Below, piece after piece: positions 33,754 through 45,651 of a DNA stretch of 64,000 bases (within the stretch, counting starts at the first letter, position 1; each line of letters begins with the position of its first letter). Under the pieces are notes generated by a model that saw nothing but the letters and a program-made list of their open reading frames with translations, was not told where the DNA came from and did not search any database. Origin of the DNA: Halisarca cf. caerulea (lineage: Eukaryota > Porifera > Demospongiae > Chondrillida > Halisarcidae). The stretch lies in assembly GCA_963170055.1 (NCBI GenBank), contig CAUJGJ010000185.1:2239275-2303274 (forward strand), written 5' to 3'. A program made the translations under genes and the position numbers.

Positions 33754-35464
33754 CACTTCGGTGGAAGAAACGCAGTGCCAGCTTTCTCAGACCGTGCTGT
33801 GATATGGAACTTGTAAGGCTTTCCATTCCTACTGGATGTGGAGCACCACCCCATAGTACAAGCTCCTCAAGGCTGGGATGGTCACGTAAGGTGGACTCAA
33901 GGACATGACCATCATAAGGTGACTTCAAGCTAAAAGAAAGAGACTTCCCAATAAGAGTGGGAAGAATCCTGACTGACAAGGATCTGTTACCTCCTTCAAA
34001 GAGAGACACCATCACCAGTTTGTCATCATCATGAGTACTCACACCAGCATCTCGGGCACGCTGTGACAGACTTGACTGACTAAGTGTAGTCAAGTCCACA
34101 AATCTCAAACCAGTTAGGCCACAATAGACCTTCCACACTTCGCCCATTTCTGGGCGAGCGAAGTCCTCAATCCAAATCCTCTGCTGGTCCTCCTCCCTTT
34201 GGTCAGCTATATGAATGGCTGCCAGTGTTTCCTGTACTGTCTTGTGGTTGAACTGGTATACAAATCCTGCAACTGGAGCGGTCTCGTCCACTCTTTCACT
34301 GAAAAGGAGATTGTAAATGCTGCCACGCTTGTCCATGTGTTCCTTCACCTCCTTTACATCTTCTTCTGTGAGTATCAGTCGCTGACCCTTCTTGTCATTG
34401 CAGCATTTGTAAGCAATCTCACACAGCGGGTAGAATCCTGGAAACAAATCTGTCGGAATCTTGAGAACATCACTGATGGGAGCACCAGTGCACTGTGAGG
34501 CCCACACTAGGTACTCCACCAACTGGTGACAGATGTACAGTGAGAAAATACCACTCACTGTCTCTGGAAGAGGGGCACTCCCAAGGTGGTCCTGCACATT
34601 GCAGATGATCTTCAGGACCAAGGGTATGCGGCTCATACCTCGAATAACAGGAAGGTTGTTAAGTTTATCGATAACAACTTTGGATTTCTGCTCTGCTTCA
34701 CTCTTGTCACTGCTTGCTTCTCGGAAGAAATTCTGCACATACACATCAATGTCAGAATCAGTGAAGCCGAGGATTTCCACGTGACGACTTGGTTTTCTCA
34801 TCAGTGACATGAGATCCGGACAACAAGAAGGCCGTGTGGTAACAAACACGTCACATTCACTCAGGTAGGGCTCTTCCACAGATAAGAGGTTTTGTAGGAA
34901 AGGGGATTTCCCAAGGTAGTCTGCCACCTCGTCAAAACCATCCAAAATCAGGGCTACCCCTTCTCCATCACTTTCCTCCATGGTCTCACACAATTGGGGA
35001 AGGTTAGAAACACCTACCCCTCTCAACAGGAACTGTAGATCAATATCTTCCTTTTTCATTTCCTTGAGAGATGTCTTCAACTTGCGCAACTCCACCAACA
35101 AGATCAGGGGATACGTGTTTGGGAGTGCTTGCGAGTAAAGGTCTTGACAAAGCTTACGGGAAAGTGTTGTTTTCCCACAGCCGGGAACTCCACTGATAAT
35201 CCCCCTCTTTCCTGTTGTGGCTTCCTTGGAGTGTAAGATTTCCTTGTATTCGATCTTCTTTGCCTGTTCAACATAGCCGTCAATACCGTGGATAGTAGCA
35301 TTTAGAAATTCACCAACATCTTTCCCCTTTTTGGCTCCAAAGCAGCGTCTTTCTACAGTGGCCAGGTTGTTGAATGGCAAGCTTGGTGTTGACGTGTCTT
35401 CATTGTATACTGTGGGTAGCCTCTGGTAGAATTTACTTAACTTTTTATACCAGCGCTCATAGAC
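33754..35464 (-). CDS. NLR gene B, NACHT exon with first LRR
   Basis: A 1711-bp exon encoding the NACHT NTPase core, paralogous to 1556-3266. It has P-loop GVPGCGKT, Walker B LILDGFDE, and VFVTTRPSCCPD, followed by a helical region ending in LEELVLWGG...GLRKLAL. The first codons are V-Y-E-R-W-Y after acceptor ACATATCCAG; the donor is AGTG|GTGCGT. Compared with A it has one extra Lys near residue 131 (EMKKEDID) and one residue fewer in the LRR, so length is conserved exactly. The reading frame is uninterrupted, arguing that both paralogues are under constraint. Role: nucleotide-dependent oligomerising immune sensor, by family knowledge. Confidence 0.9.
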
Positions 35465-35494
35465 CTGGATATGTATAGAAGGATTATAATACAA

Positions 35495-36910
35495 AAATAT
35501 AAACGGTCAGTCAGTTTCAGAGTGAACATATGCAAGTTTTATTCATGGCTTAGAACTTCACATAATAATCTGCTACAATAACAAAATAATATAGATTCAG
35601 AATCCATAGTGTTTTTCAAACATTACCAATTCAACATAATATTTTGCATGCAATCCTAATTCGTGAGACAAGCAGAATTACGGCAAGGGGAAAATACTAT
35701 TTAAAGAGTCATAGAATTCCCAATCATGCACAAGCTAAACCCATGCATGCATGGGGTGTTTAGCTGCTGCAATCACCTACAAGCTATACACTACCTGTTA
35801 ACGAACAGCTACTAGGGACAGACTGCATCAAATGTGTTATTGACTTCTGCATGTATCATAATAATAATCAGTAACAGTTACTGTAATATTATAGATGATT
35901 GTATTGTTTCATGCATGCACTTAAGCTACAGAGACCTAGCATGCATGCATCTCACATACATTGTCCTTTGGGGGACCGTCAGCTGCAGGCTCTGTGGGAG
36001 GGAAGAGGGGTTCTAATACAGGTACCTCATGATGAATAAAACATACTAATATTTATATCACATATTGAGTATCATATGTCCTGATGTGTGTATATCCAGT
36101 ACGTATACATACGCATAGTCTAGAGCAACTTAAATAGGATCACTTTCATTCGAGATTACCATACTGTCAGAAATTTTCGCAGGACATTATTTTCATGAAT
36201 TTTGCGAATGGATTAATTTGGATTCGCAAATTTTTTTGGTGAATTTTCCTGAATGGCTGGAAAATTGCTGCTGTAACTATTTATGTAACTAGCCTTTGAA
36301 ACAGCAGTAAACCCTCATCGATATTGTAATTTTAATAATATACAACTTGCTTTTTAGCCTCTTCCATCATCAAACATGGACGCACATTAACGCAATCCTA
36401 ATCCCGGTAAAAGACGAATTAAATGTGACAACATGTGCTGAAAATTCTTTCAACCCTCCAGTCAGCTTGTGGGAAATACCTACGTATGTACAGGTTTGTA
36501 TGCATGCTGTGCTTCGTTTCTACAGCTTAGCATTGCAACAATATATTATAATATAATAGTAATGTAATTTACGCATATCATAGAAATGGTGACTTAGGAG
36601 AGGATAAGTCTTGGTAACCATGCAGATCCTATTTGCCTACTGATCATCATCGTCGAGTCAAAAAAATGGCGAATATCGAGGCAACTGGGTCTGGTTGACG
36701 AGACTAGGGAAGGATAGGGTGCTTCGTGACAATACATCGTATTATGTATGCATTGAAACCATAGATTGCTGAAACCTAATAATAGTACATAGCATGCAAA
36801 GGTGACACATGCAACTGGACTAGTTAAATCTCAAATCGCGAATAACAGTACAAAATACTGGTAAATCGCTAAATCAATATTGGCCGCCAGAAATACGCTA
36901 AAATTAGTAC
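35495..36910. other. NLR B upstream intron, no exon recognised
   Basis: AT-rich with GCATGCAT palindromes, a TTTTCGC/GCGAATT-rich decayed repeat at about 36165-36260, and one end of a TAGTCTCG element (GGGTCTGGTTGACGAGACTA near 36690-36708). No exon seen. Confidence 0.4.
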
Positions 36911-36982
36911 CCCTAGTAGAAAATTCAGACAAGGTTTCGAAGTCCGGCCAGCGTTTGTAGTCGAAGGGCTCATGATACAAAC
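36911..36982 (-). CDS. candidate exon 2 of a minus-strand transcript
   Basis: It is entered in phase 1 after CTCTTTTGCCAG, reads GLYHEPFDYKRWPDFETLSE and FST, and leaves at AGGG|GTACTA in phase 1. The phase matches the preceding candidate start exon exactly (SE-G-LYHEP). Domain unknown. Confidence 0.4.
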
Positions 36983-37146
36983 CTGGCAAAAGAGCAACAG
37001 TTACTGTATATGATTCGTAAAAGACAGTGGCGAAAATACACACGTTGAAGCTCCTCTTGTATAAGATGATTTTGAACTGATTTACTATCACTACAGAGTC
37101 GAACCTCACTCAGAGTCAATATAAACGAAACAGGAAAACGAGTCAC

Positions 37147-37204
37147 CTTCAGATTTGGAGGAATATTCAAAATCCTTGGAATTACCAGGAGAACTAGATG
37201 CCAT
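37147..37204 (-). CDS. candidate start exon (MASSSPGNSK)
   Basis: An ATG in good context (AAGATGG) opens MASSSPGNSKDFEYSSKSE and ends at GAAG|GTGACT in phase 1, which fits the next exon at 36982. It could be the start of NLR gene B from an internal promoter, giving a receptor without the Death domain, or the start of a small separate gene. Only 1.7 kb separates it from the NACHT exon, but the NACHT acceptor is phase 0, so one more exon is needed. Confidence 0.4.
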
Positions 37205-38274
37205 CTTTACTGGAAGTTTAGCAGTACCAGGAGTTCGCGAGGTAGGGCTGAATCCAAGCTAGATGTGGCTCTCTGCGTAGCTCGGCCACTCATCCACGTG
37301 GTGATCGATCCAAAGACAGATTCCAAATCCAATATTTAACGCGGTGGTGTTGAAATGGCTTTGAACCGAAGTTTAACGTGACAATGAGTCAATCCATACT
37401 CTGTCTTGGTAAAACAATGACGCAGACTGCATGAGTATATATAGTTGAAATAAGTTTATCCTAACAGCACATATACAGGGAATATAGGCAAATGTAGTGA
37501 AAATAACATAAGGTGAAAATTAAGTCTCGCTGGTTAGTTTCAAGTATGTGCCATATAAAAATTATAATATGTATATGTACCGTCCTCTAGTAATAATGAT
37601 TATATACCATTATAGGGCGCATTAGCTATTTAATATGGAATTATATAGTGAGACCTCTCTAATCTGATATGCAAGGAACCTGGTTACTGGTATTATAATG
37701 TGCATATTATTATGATATGCATGTATGTGACTGTATTGTGCTGAAAGTGGGGTGCATGTTTGATTATAATAAGATCTCGAGTACGTACTCTAGCTTATTA
37801 TAATCGAACATCGATCCCCATATAGGTATATATTTAATAATACATGTATCATAAAATGGTTAAAGAAGTTTATAGTCATTAAATTGTATATCAATGCATG
37901 CATAATAATAATATTCCATATATATCAATTGATCATGAGCTTATATAAGAATAATAGTTATGTTATGCAACTGTAATAATAATATATATTATATATAAAT
38001 TTTTGTAAATAAATTATACACCACCTCTATATACAACTCATGCATGTAATTTATGAATTAGGCCATGCAGCTGCAGCTAGCTGCGCAATTATATATATCT
38101 AATATAATATTGTGCAAAAATATTAATGGTGCATTAAATATAGTTCCTTGAGTGATCGATGTATCAATAATTATTGTATTCTTCCAGCTTAGTTGACAAG
38201 ATTTTTGCTAATTTTTCTTATATATAACTCAGTCTGGAAAAAATATTATGAATGTAACAAAATTTTTGGTTACA
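37205..38274. other. AT-rich intergenic or intronic DNA
   Basis: It contains TATATA/ATAATA runs, TGCATG palindromes and a single AGTGAGACCTCTCTAATCTG repeat end at about 37649. No coding signal. Confidence 0.45.
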
Positions 38275-38470
38275 AAACTAAGCAATGAACAAAGGCAAGT
38301 ATGAAAATAACAACCAGTTTTTTTAAGCAAGGTCTTGAAGGAATCCTTCTTTAATTATAAAAATCATCTTGATCACAATACAGATTATTTGAGTATTGCA
38401 TGTCATCACATGCAGTTAATGTTCTGTTTCTCCTATAGAAATAGAGGATAGAACAGAATGCATAATTGAG
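38275..38470 (-). repeat. conserved block downstream of the Death exon, copy B
   Basis: Counterpart of 18230-18445. In minus sense TTCTATCCTCTATTTCTATAG is followed by a short open text ending ACDDMQYSNNLYCDQDDFYN and a stop. Both blocks abut a (GT)n array, here 38469-38545. Confidence 0.5.
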
Positions 38471-38476
38471 TGTGTG

Positions 38477-38549
<73 letters not shown>

Positions 38550-38695
38550 TATTTGAATATGTACATATAACCAGTAAAAATGGCTGAACAATATTCAAAA
38601 TGTCGACCTACTAATTTAGTGTTTGCCCAGCCGCTTCTCCTAGGATAGGTTAAATGCTACTATAGCTCCACAAACATTTGAACATGCATGCATAC

Positions 38696-38760
<65 letters not shown>

Positions 38761-38781
38761 GACACGCACATACACACACTA
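38469..38781. repeat. (GT)n and (CA)n microsatellites
   Basis: A GT run at 38469-38545 and a CA run at 38699-38781, separated by about 150 bp. Together they could fold as an inverted pair. The open frames there are artefacts. Confidence 0.9.
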
Positions 38782-38827
38782 TGACCATCGAAAATCACTA
38801 ACGTGTCCATATCTTTTCAGTAGACAC

Positions 38828-39078
38828 TTTAGCTTCAAACCTTTCTCTAATGAGAGGACCTTCACTATGTTCTACAGCATTGAGGAGGCTGTTCCAGGTA
38901 GGAGGAGGAGAACCCTTACATTTACCATCTCGCCATAAGCACAATGCCTCCAATCCACCCATTTCCTTATATTGCAGGCTCCGCACCTGGGCCAGAGGCA
39001 CACCAAGATAGATGGGAATTTTCCAATTGGGAATTTCCTCCCAAACAGCTAACAATCCAACATCTGATGGAATCTGGT
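38828..39078 (-). CDS. Death-domain exon, probable effector domain of NLR gene B
   Basis: After acceptor AATCCCCACAG the exon reads QIPSDVGLLAVWEEIPNWKI, then YLGVPLAQVRSLQYKE, LEALCLWRDG and TWNSLLNAVEH. The W..I...LG, LxxW and TW..LL..V pattern is a Death domain. It is joined in phase 1 to the Ser/Thr-rich exon (VY-D-QIPSD). Two endings are possible: a weak donor AAA|GTGTCT at 38828 in phase 0, which would fit the NACHT exon's phase 0 entry, or reading on to VSTEKIWTR and a stop at 38798. The first gives a Death-NACHT-LRR receptor, the second a short Death adaptor. Confidence 0.7.
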
Positions 39079-39152
39079 CTGTGGGGATTTGGAAATAGGA
39101 AGGTGAGGGTTATCCTATTTTGAACCTTAGGTCATGAATGTCATTAGCTCAC

Positions 39153-39236
39153 CATAGACAGACAGGTGAAGTTCACTGAAAATGTCTTCTTTAGGCTTCA
39201 AAAGGGACGTGGATGAGGTCTCATCGGTAGACTCAG
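39153..39236 (-). CDS. Ser/Thr-rich exon upstream of the Death exon
   Basis: An 84-bp exon in phase 1-1 reads ESTDETSSTSLLKPKEDIFS and ELHLSVY. The acceptor is TTTCCACTCTAATATCAG and the donor CTATG|GTGAGC. It is a flexible linker leading into the Death domain. More 5-prime exons are likely beyond the 30-bp minisatellite. Confidence 0.6.
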
Positions 39237-39309
39237 CTGATATTAGAGTGGAAATAGAGTATAGATAGATAAATAGAATAAGAGCATGTGAACAAAAATA
39301 AAATACAAA

Positions 39310-39608
39310 ATATGCGTGAGTATGTACAGTGAGTGTGACATACGTGTGAGTATGTACAGTGAGTGTGACATGTGTGTGAATATGTACAGTAAGTGTGACA
39401 TGTGTGTGAATATGTACAGTAAGTGTGACATATGTGTGAATATGTACAGTGAGTGTGACATACGTGTGAGTATGTACAGTAAGTGTGACATACGTGTGAG
39501 TATGTACAGTGAGTGTGACATGTGTGTGAATATGTACAGTAAGTGTGACATATGTGTGAATATGTACAGTAAGTGTGACATGTGTGTGAATATGTACAGT
39601 AAGTGTGA
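39310..39608. repeat. 30-bp minisatellite, block 1
   Basis: About ten units of TGTGTGAATATGTACAGTAA...GTGTGACATA with G/A variants (GAGTATGTACAGTGAG). Because the unit is a multiple of 3, ten-residue peptide repeats appear in several frames on both strands; none has a supporting signal. Confidence 0.9.
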
Positions 39609-39618
39609 CATATGTATC

Positions 39619-39735
39619 AGTTATATCCTGTCCAGGTGTGCTGCAGCAGAAATACAGTGCTGACTGACCGAGGGCGAAGCCCAAGGTCATCAGCACTGTA
39701 TTTTCTGCTGTAGCACACCTGGACAGGATATAACT
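39619..39735. repeat. near-perfect hairpin between minisatellite blocks
   Basis: The left arm AGTTATATCCTGTCCAGGTG...CAGTGCTGA is repeated inverted on the right, ending CACCTGGACAGGATATAACT. Arms of about 46-49 bp flank a 22-bp loop with its own GGGCGAAGCCC hairpin. Confidence 0.85.
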
Positions 39736-39949
39736 AATTTGTATCCTGGCAATCATTCACTGTTTACTGTTGGTGTGTACAGTCTTATCTAGAGTTGATC
39801 AGTTTTAGCCACTTACCCTACCAATTGACATCAATTGACATCAATTAGGAAGTGTGCGTATATCAGTGACCTGTGCTACATCACAAATGTCAGCACACTT
39901 TTTCCTTTGATCCACCCATAATTCACCCCCACACCAGGATACAAGAGTG

Positions 39950-40372
39950 AATATGTAAGTGTGACATATGTGTGAATATGTACAGTAAGTGTGACATATG
40001 TGTGAATATGTACAGTTAGTGTGACATATGTGTGAATATGTACAGTAAGTGTGACATATGTGTGAATATGTACAGTAAGTGTGACATATGTGTGAATATG
40101 TACAGTAAGTGTGACATGTGTGTGAATATGTACAGTAAGTGTGACATATGTGTGAATATGTACAGTAAGTGTGACATATGTGTGAATATGTACAGTAAGT
40201 GTGACATATGTGTGAATATGTACAGTAAGTGTGACATGTGTGTGAATATGTACAGTAAGTGTGACATATGTGTGAATATGTACAGTAAGTGTGACATATG
40301 TGTGAATATGTACAGTAAGTGTGACATGTGTGTGAATATGTACAATAAGTGTGACATATGTGTGAATATGTA
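39950..40372. repeat. 30-bp minisatellite, block 2
   Basis: About fourteen units, the same unit as block 1 but more uniform (GTGTGACATATGTGTGAATA). The two blocks are separated by the hairpin and 215 bp of unique sequence. Confidence 0.9.
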
Positions 40373-40468
40373 AGTGCAAATGTACATAAGGATGTGATCA
40401 ATGCATAGACCTGAAAAAATTCACAACTACACCAAGGAAATATGGCATAGAGGTAGTTGTGCAGCCAC

Positions 40469-40476
40469 ACACACAT

Positions 40477-40561
<85 letters not shown>

Positions 40562-40680
40562 CATGCACATAAACACACATATGCACATACACACACACAC
40601 ACGCACACATGCATGCATGCACACACGTTCCCACACACACATGCGTGCACATACGCATGCACGTATGCACGCACACACAC
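40469..40680. repeat. (CA)n microsatellite
   Basis: CA run with CATGCATG interruptions. Long His-Thr or Cys-Val frames here are not genes. Confidence 0.95.
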
Positions 40681-43246
40681 ACAAGCTGACATCAGAACTG
40701 CGTATTTGTTGTGATTGTATTGTGCTTCTATTGTGGTATCTACATATGTGCTATATTGACTAGTATAGCTGCCACTATGTATAAGCACTATCATTGCCGT
40801 ACATAAATCAATATGTTCAGAAATCATAGACACATGCAAATGGAGACTAATGACTGTGTACAGCAGCAATTGAAGTGTTCTGCAGTTTACAACGACCTGA
40901 CAAACCTCACACACAACACACCTGATGGTCCTTGAGGAGATGAAGGGCTGACTGGACCAACTTCAGGTGAGGGCATCTCAGAGGTCACTGGACCTTGTAC
41001 TACTTCTGTAGACCCTAAGGAATTGAACACCACATGTATGACATGAGGTGGAGGTTATGTAGAGTACATACAAACTTGTAACTGTACATTCTAATGTACA
41101 TACATACTATTTTGGCTGTTCTTAGAGCTTTTGCCATTTGAATGTGATCGAATACAAATATGACATTGCTTATAGTGGCTGGTCTCAGAACACATAGCAC
41201 ATGTACTTGGGTATTGATGTACAGCTACATCAGCCTCAAACACAGGCATACATGTGTTGTAGATTCACAAGCCAACACCAAACACATTTAACAACTAGGG
41301 AGTGCAGAGATTGAGTTGCTCAGATATGTTCAAGAGGATACACTAATATAAACTAAAATTTGTACTATATGTCACTTGTGTATTATATACAAATGCAGCA
41401 CAAAATGGCTGACTGGAGTTGTTATAATCAATGGAAGGGCTTTGATTTAATACATTTAAAGGACATTTTGGGCTACTCTTACATTGTCCTCAATACATGG
41501 ACAATACTGGCTGAGAATAACACACTTGAACCTCAAGTGATCGTGTGGCTTTCAAAATATACACACAGAGGTGTCCATATATATTATGTGGGTATTGAAG
41601 GTACACATTTGAATGTAGGACGAGGTCTGGTCTATACAGGTACCTTGTTTCTCAAGAGTCTGGAGTGGCAGGTTTCACTGTACACACAATATTAAGGTGG
41701 AGGTCTTGTTTGGTAAATGATGTGTCCAACAGACTACAATGTACTGCATTGAGGGGTTTACAATGTCCTGTCACCTTGTGACACACAACACACCTGGTGG
41801 TCCTTGAGGAGATGGAGGGTTGACTGGACCAACTTCAGATGAGGGCATCTCAGAGGACACTGAACCTGGTACACTCTCTGCAGTTGACAAGAAACAATTG
41901 GAAATCTACATGTTGGCATAACATATACGTTTGTACATGTACATGGATGTGTATGCATGTGAATATATATGAACAGCACTTTAGGTGTGTGGTAGGTGTG
42001 ATAACCACACAAACACAGTACATGATCACACTACATGCTCATGAGCACACAGCATGTTTGGTGTAGATGTACAACTACATCACCTCAAACACACATGAGT
42101 ACATGCAGTTGCGGGTGGAGCAACACTGACAGCAGTTGAGTGTAGGCACACATACAGGTGAGAGGAGACACACATTTGTGCCTACTGTACAACCACACAC
42201 TCACACACATGTAGGGCAGGTACGTAGGGTGGACATGTACAACAACAACGTCCACTCCAAACACAAGAATATCCCAAACATGAAGGATGAGAGGTCTGCA
42301 CTTTGCCAAACTCACTCTTCTACTGTAGACATAAAGTGTCTCATAAGCTCAGGAGAGCATCAACAAGATGAGGAGTACAGCAACAAGATGAGGAGTACAG
42401 CAACAAGATGAGGAGTACAGCAACAAGATGAGGAGTACAGCAACAAGATGAGGAGTGCAGCAACAAGATGAGGAGTACAGAAAAGAGATGACATGGGAAT
42501 ATGTCTGCACTAGGTTTGGATGTACCATGTATGATGGTCTAAAGGCCAGCACTATAGATGGTACTCAGTTGAGAGACAAGATGATCTCTGGTATACATAG
42601 ATGGTCTTGTACTAGCCCAACATTACATGGTACAGTACCCACACACAACATGTCATTGCTACTTGACAAGCACTCTTCAGTACATTTGTTGTCCATTGTT
42701 GACTGGAGTAGTCCACCATCTTTGTCCTGTGTCTCCTCTAGTGGTCTACCATCACTACCAGATGAACCTGGAGGAAGACAGGGAGGGAGGGGAGGGTGGA
42801 ACGTCACAATAGAAGTGGGTTACAATGACTAGTGCATTAGAACACACAACTCACAAGTTGAATGAAGAGGAAGGGGAATGAAGTAAACAATGTTTACTCT
42901 CTCTACGACCTCAAATCTCTTCACTTTCTCCTGACCCAGTTGTGAGACAAGATCATCTTTGCTCAGGTGATGTGATGTTCCTTTCAAGACGAAGTTGACA
43001 TCATTTCTGTTGACAGCGAGTCCACTTAGTACAGCAGCAAGAAGCTTGTACCATTGGGGTGGCAGTTCTCGTAACAGGAATAGCTAAAATAATGCTGTTA
43101 AGTAAACATACAAAATACATTCAGTTGTTTTCTGGTATGTGTATATTCATCACTACATCCCTAACAAGTGCACTGCACACTGTACAATGGACTTTGACAC
43201 TATATACATATGTAAACAGATATTGAGGTAGTCTGGTGTTGCCGAC

Positions 43247-43498
43247 CCAATTTTGCTCGGCCATTTTCGGGGACTGACATCACTGGGCGAGCGAGAAAGG
43301 GTCTGGTGCAAAGTATACCGTATACGCTTTATTTTTTGCGTGGTTTAATATTCGCGAAAGTTTAGACCCGTGAAAATTTAGATCGGGCTCTTGTGCAATG
43401 ACAAAACATGGCCGTCCGCAAATATTAAAACGCGAATATCACTAAAAGACAAAATCCGCAAAATATACACCCTGCGAAAATTAAAGCGCATACGATAG
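43247..43498. mobile_element. C2-specific insertion, left side
   Basis: C1 has 100 bp of unrelated sequence here. The inserted text starts CCGACCCAATTTTGCTCGGC, then carries a CGTATACGCTTTA...TAAAGCGCATACG inverted-repeat MITE at 43318-43498 with CGCGAA motifs. Confidence 0.55.
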
Positions 43499-44114
43499 GC
43501 ATTTTGGATGCAGCAGACACTGATTGATGAATAAGCAGTTTTCATCTAATCACAAGGTGTGAAACCAAAAATTATGATTGTGTGCTTGGATGTGCTTGGT
43601 TCACTGAAAATGGAAGATTTCCTATTGCTAAACAGCAACACTGCAGCTGCATGCAGGGCTGAGGCTTTGGTTTCATGTCTACTGATACCAACACCTGCAG
43701 CAATGTTGGTAACAGGGTTGGAGGAACCAGTGTGGCAGGTAGGATGGTGGCCTACTACTTTTCTCATCAAAGTTACAAAGTTAACATTTTCACCCTAAAA
43801 CATATAGATACTAAAACTACAGTCTGGTAGCATGTGAAAACTGGTTGAGATGCCCCACCACTGTAAGTCGCATAGCTTCCTCTGAACCTGCAAAATTCGT
43901 AGCATTTCAGTATTCGAAGTTCGGAACACGCACTGACTGCATGCACCATGCTTTACACAGAGCAAGAAAATTCTGGAAGGAAAGGACATATTTGCATTGC
44001 TGCCTACACTCAGGATAGGGGAAGACCATGCACCATCCTACCGCTACACCGATTGCTTTGAATTGATTCACGGCATAACATAAGGTATCATGGAAAGGTG
44101 TAGGTAAGTAGTGT

Positions 44115-44505
44115 AACATTGAGTAGCTTGTCCTGGCCCACTGATGAACGATCAGCATAGTAACTCCGTATGATGGTCTGATAGTAGATAAGGTGGGCTG
44201 AAATCCTAAGGCAACTGAAAGAACATTAATATCAAATGGTCGACCAGATTCTGAACTGTTCACAGCTGTGTAAGGTGAGAGTAAGGTCGCTTGTTTGGTT
44301 GTTCACTATGTGGTAATGCTGCTATGGCCTTATTTGGTCATCAATTAATTATCAGCAAGGGTCGACGATTTTTGTGGACCTGCAGCCTTACCAGCTAACC
44401 TTTGTGCAAGACCTTCCCTTGCTTGCCCAATAACGTCAGTCCCCGAAAAAGGCCAAGCAAAATTGGGTTGGCAAAGGCAGACATATACTGAGTGGCTAAC
44501 AAAAA
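44115..44505. mobile_element. C2-specific insertion, right side
   Basis: It is flanked by a repeated ATCATGGAAAGGTGTAGGTA. Its right part (44426-44474) is the inverted counterpart of the start of the left insertion (complement CCAACCCAATTTTGCTTGGC...ACTGACG). The related ends face each other across about 1.2 kb. Confidence 0.55.
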
Positions 44506-45476
44506 GCTATCATGGAAAGGTGTAGGTAAGTAGTGTACTATTACTGACAGCTGAAACGCTGTAAAGGGAACCCACCACCGATGTACTCAGCTCCACTTTC
44601 TTCAAAGTACACAAAGACCACACATCCTCCACTCTTCTTACAACATCATCATCAATGTTCCCTTCATCCCGATAACACTCCTGCAATGGAGAATAATATG
44701 TGGTGTACATTCAGTGAGTTGTACAAGTCTTAGGACACATGCACACATGCTGCAGACACACATGTAGTGACACATGCACACATGACAGCAGACACTTGAG
44801 TAGTGGTGACACATGTAAATACACTCCATAGACTCATCCACACTTGCACACTGTGCACAACTAATCCAGCCAGCTACAACCCACATTCATACGTAAGTGC
44901 CAACAGCAGGAAAGGGAAACATGGGTCCAGCAACAGTAGCTACTGATAACATCACGAAGGACTTCTTTGATGTCACCACAATATACAATTCATAAAGTAG
45001 TGCGTAAGTGCAAACATGAATATCATTATAGAAATGGACAAATGGAGACTGATAGAGTTGTCCACTTTTGCAGAATCTGTTCAGCAGTACACACTTTCCC
45101 GACAGCTCGTACAAGTCGATTGCTGGATTTCAATACAAAAGGCTGCTACAACCAAACCCAAAGTGATGAGGCCAATCACTTTGACGCCTACACCTTTGGC
45201 CACTCCTCTGCCACAAGCGATTGTCCCTGCTGCTATTAAGCCAGTTGATAAATCCAACTGATCGAAATAAACATAGTAGTGCCAGTTCAAAATAAAGGCT
45301 TTTAACGAATATGGTTTGTAAGTTAACATCTGTATCGCTGCTAGACAGAATGAATGAAATCATTCACTGCTGCATGCTTTGTTATAGGAAGCCTGCTGAG
45401 TCGACATGGTGCAAAGAAAGTCAAATAAAAGAGAAGAAGTTAATGTTGTCACTGTCAATACTTCGAACGTCATATA

Positions 45477-45651
45477 CAGTGGAACCTCTTATAACAAACT
45501 CCCCTAATAGCAGAAACCTCTCTATAACAAACTGCTTTGGTGGGACCAGATAGATTGCTCTGTATGTAAAACAACCTCTGAATTGTGGAAACCTCTGTAC
45601 AGCAAACTGTTTTTCAGGTCCCAAAGTGTCTGTTATAGAGAGGTTCCACTG
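45477..45651. repeat. CAGTGGAACCTCT element, C2 copy 1
   Basis: Same element and same position as 25964-26138 in C1. Confidence 0.75.

Larger units (their letters stand above)
32174..35468. repeat. segmental duplication of 1-3270
   Basis: From CTAAAGGTTTCGCAGAAATT (compare TAAAAGTTTCACAGAAATTT at 1) to the NACHT acceptor, both exons and introns are collinear with 1-3270 at high identity. Similarity disappears a few bases upstream of the NACHT acceptor. The left end of the older copy lies outside the window. Confidence 0.85.

Noticed and set aside
39127..40387. Ten-residue repeat proteins such as IFTHMSHLLY or HTYVTLTVHI
   Set aside because: They come from the 30-bp minisatellite, which is open in several frames on both strands simply because it lacks stops.
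41360..41695. 112-residue-scale plus frame in C2
   Set aside because: It overlaps intron-like DNA between Pro-rich exons; its end part is also present in C1 where the frame is broken.
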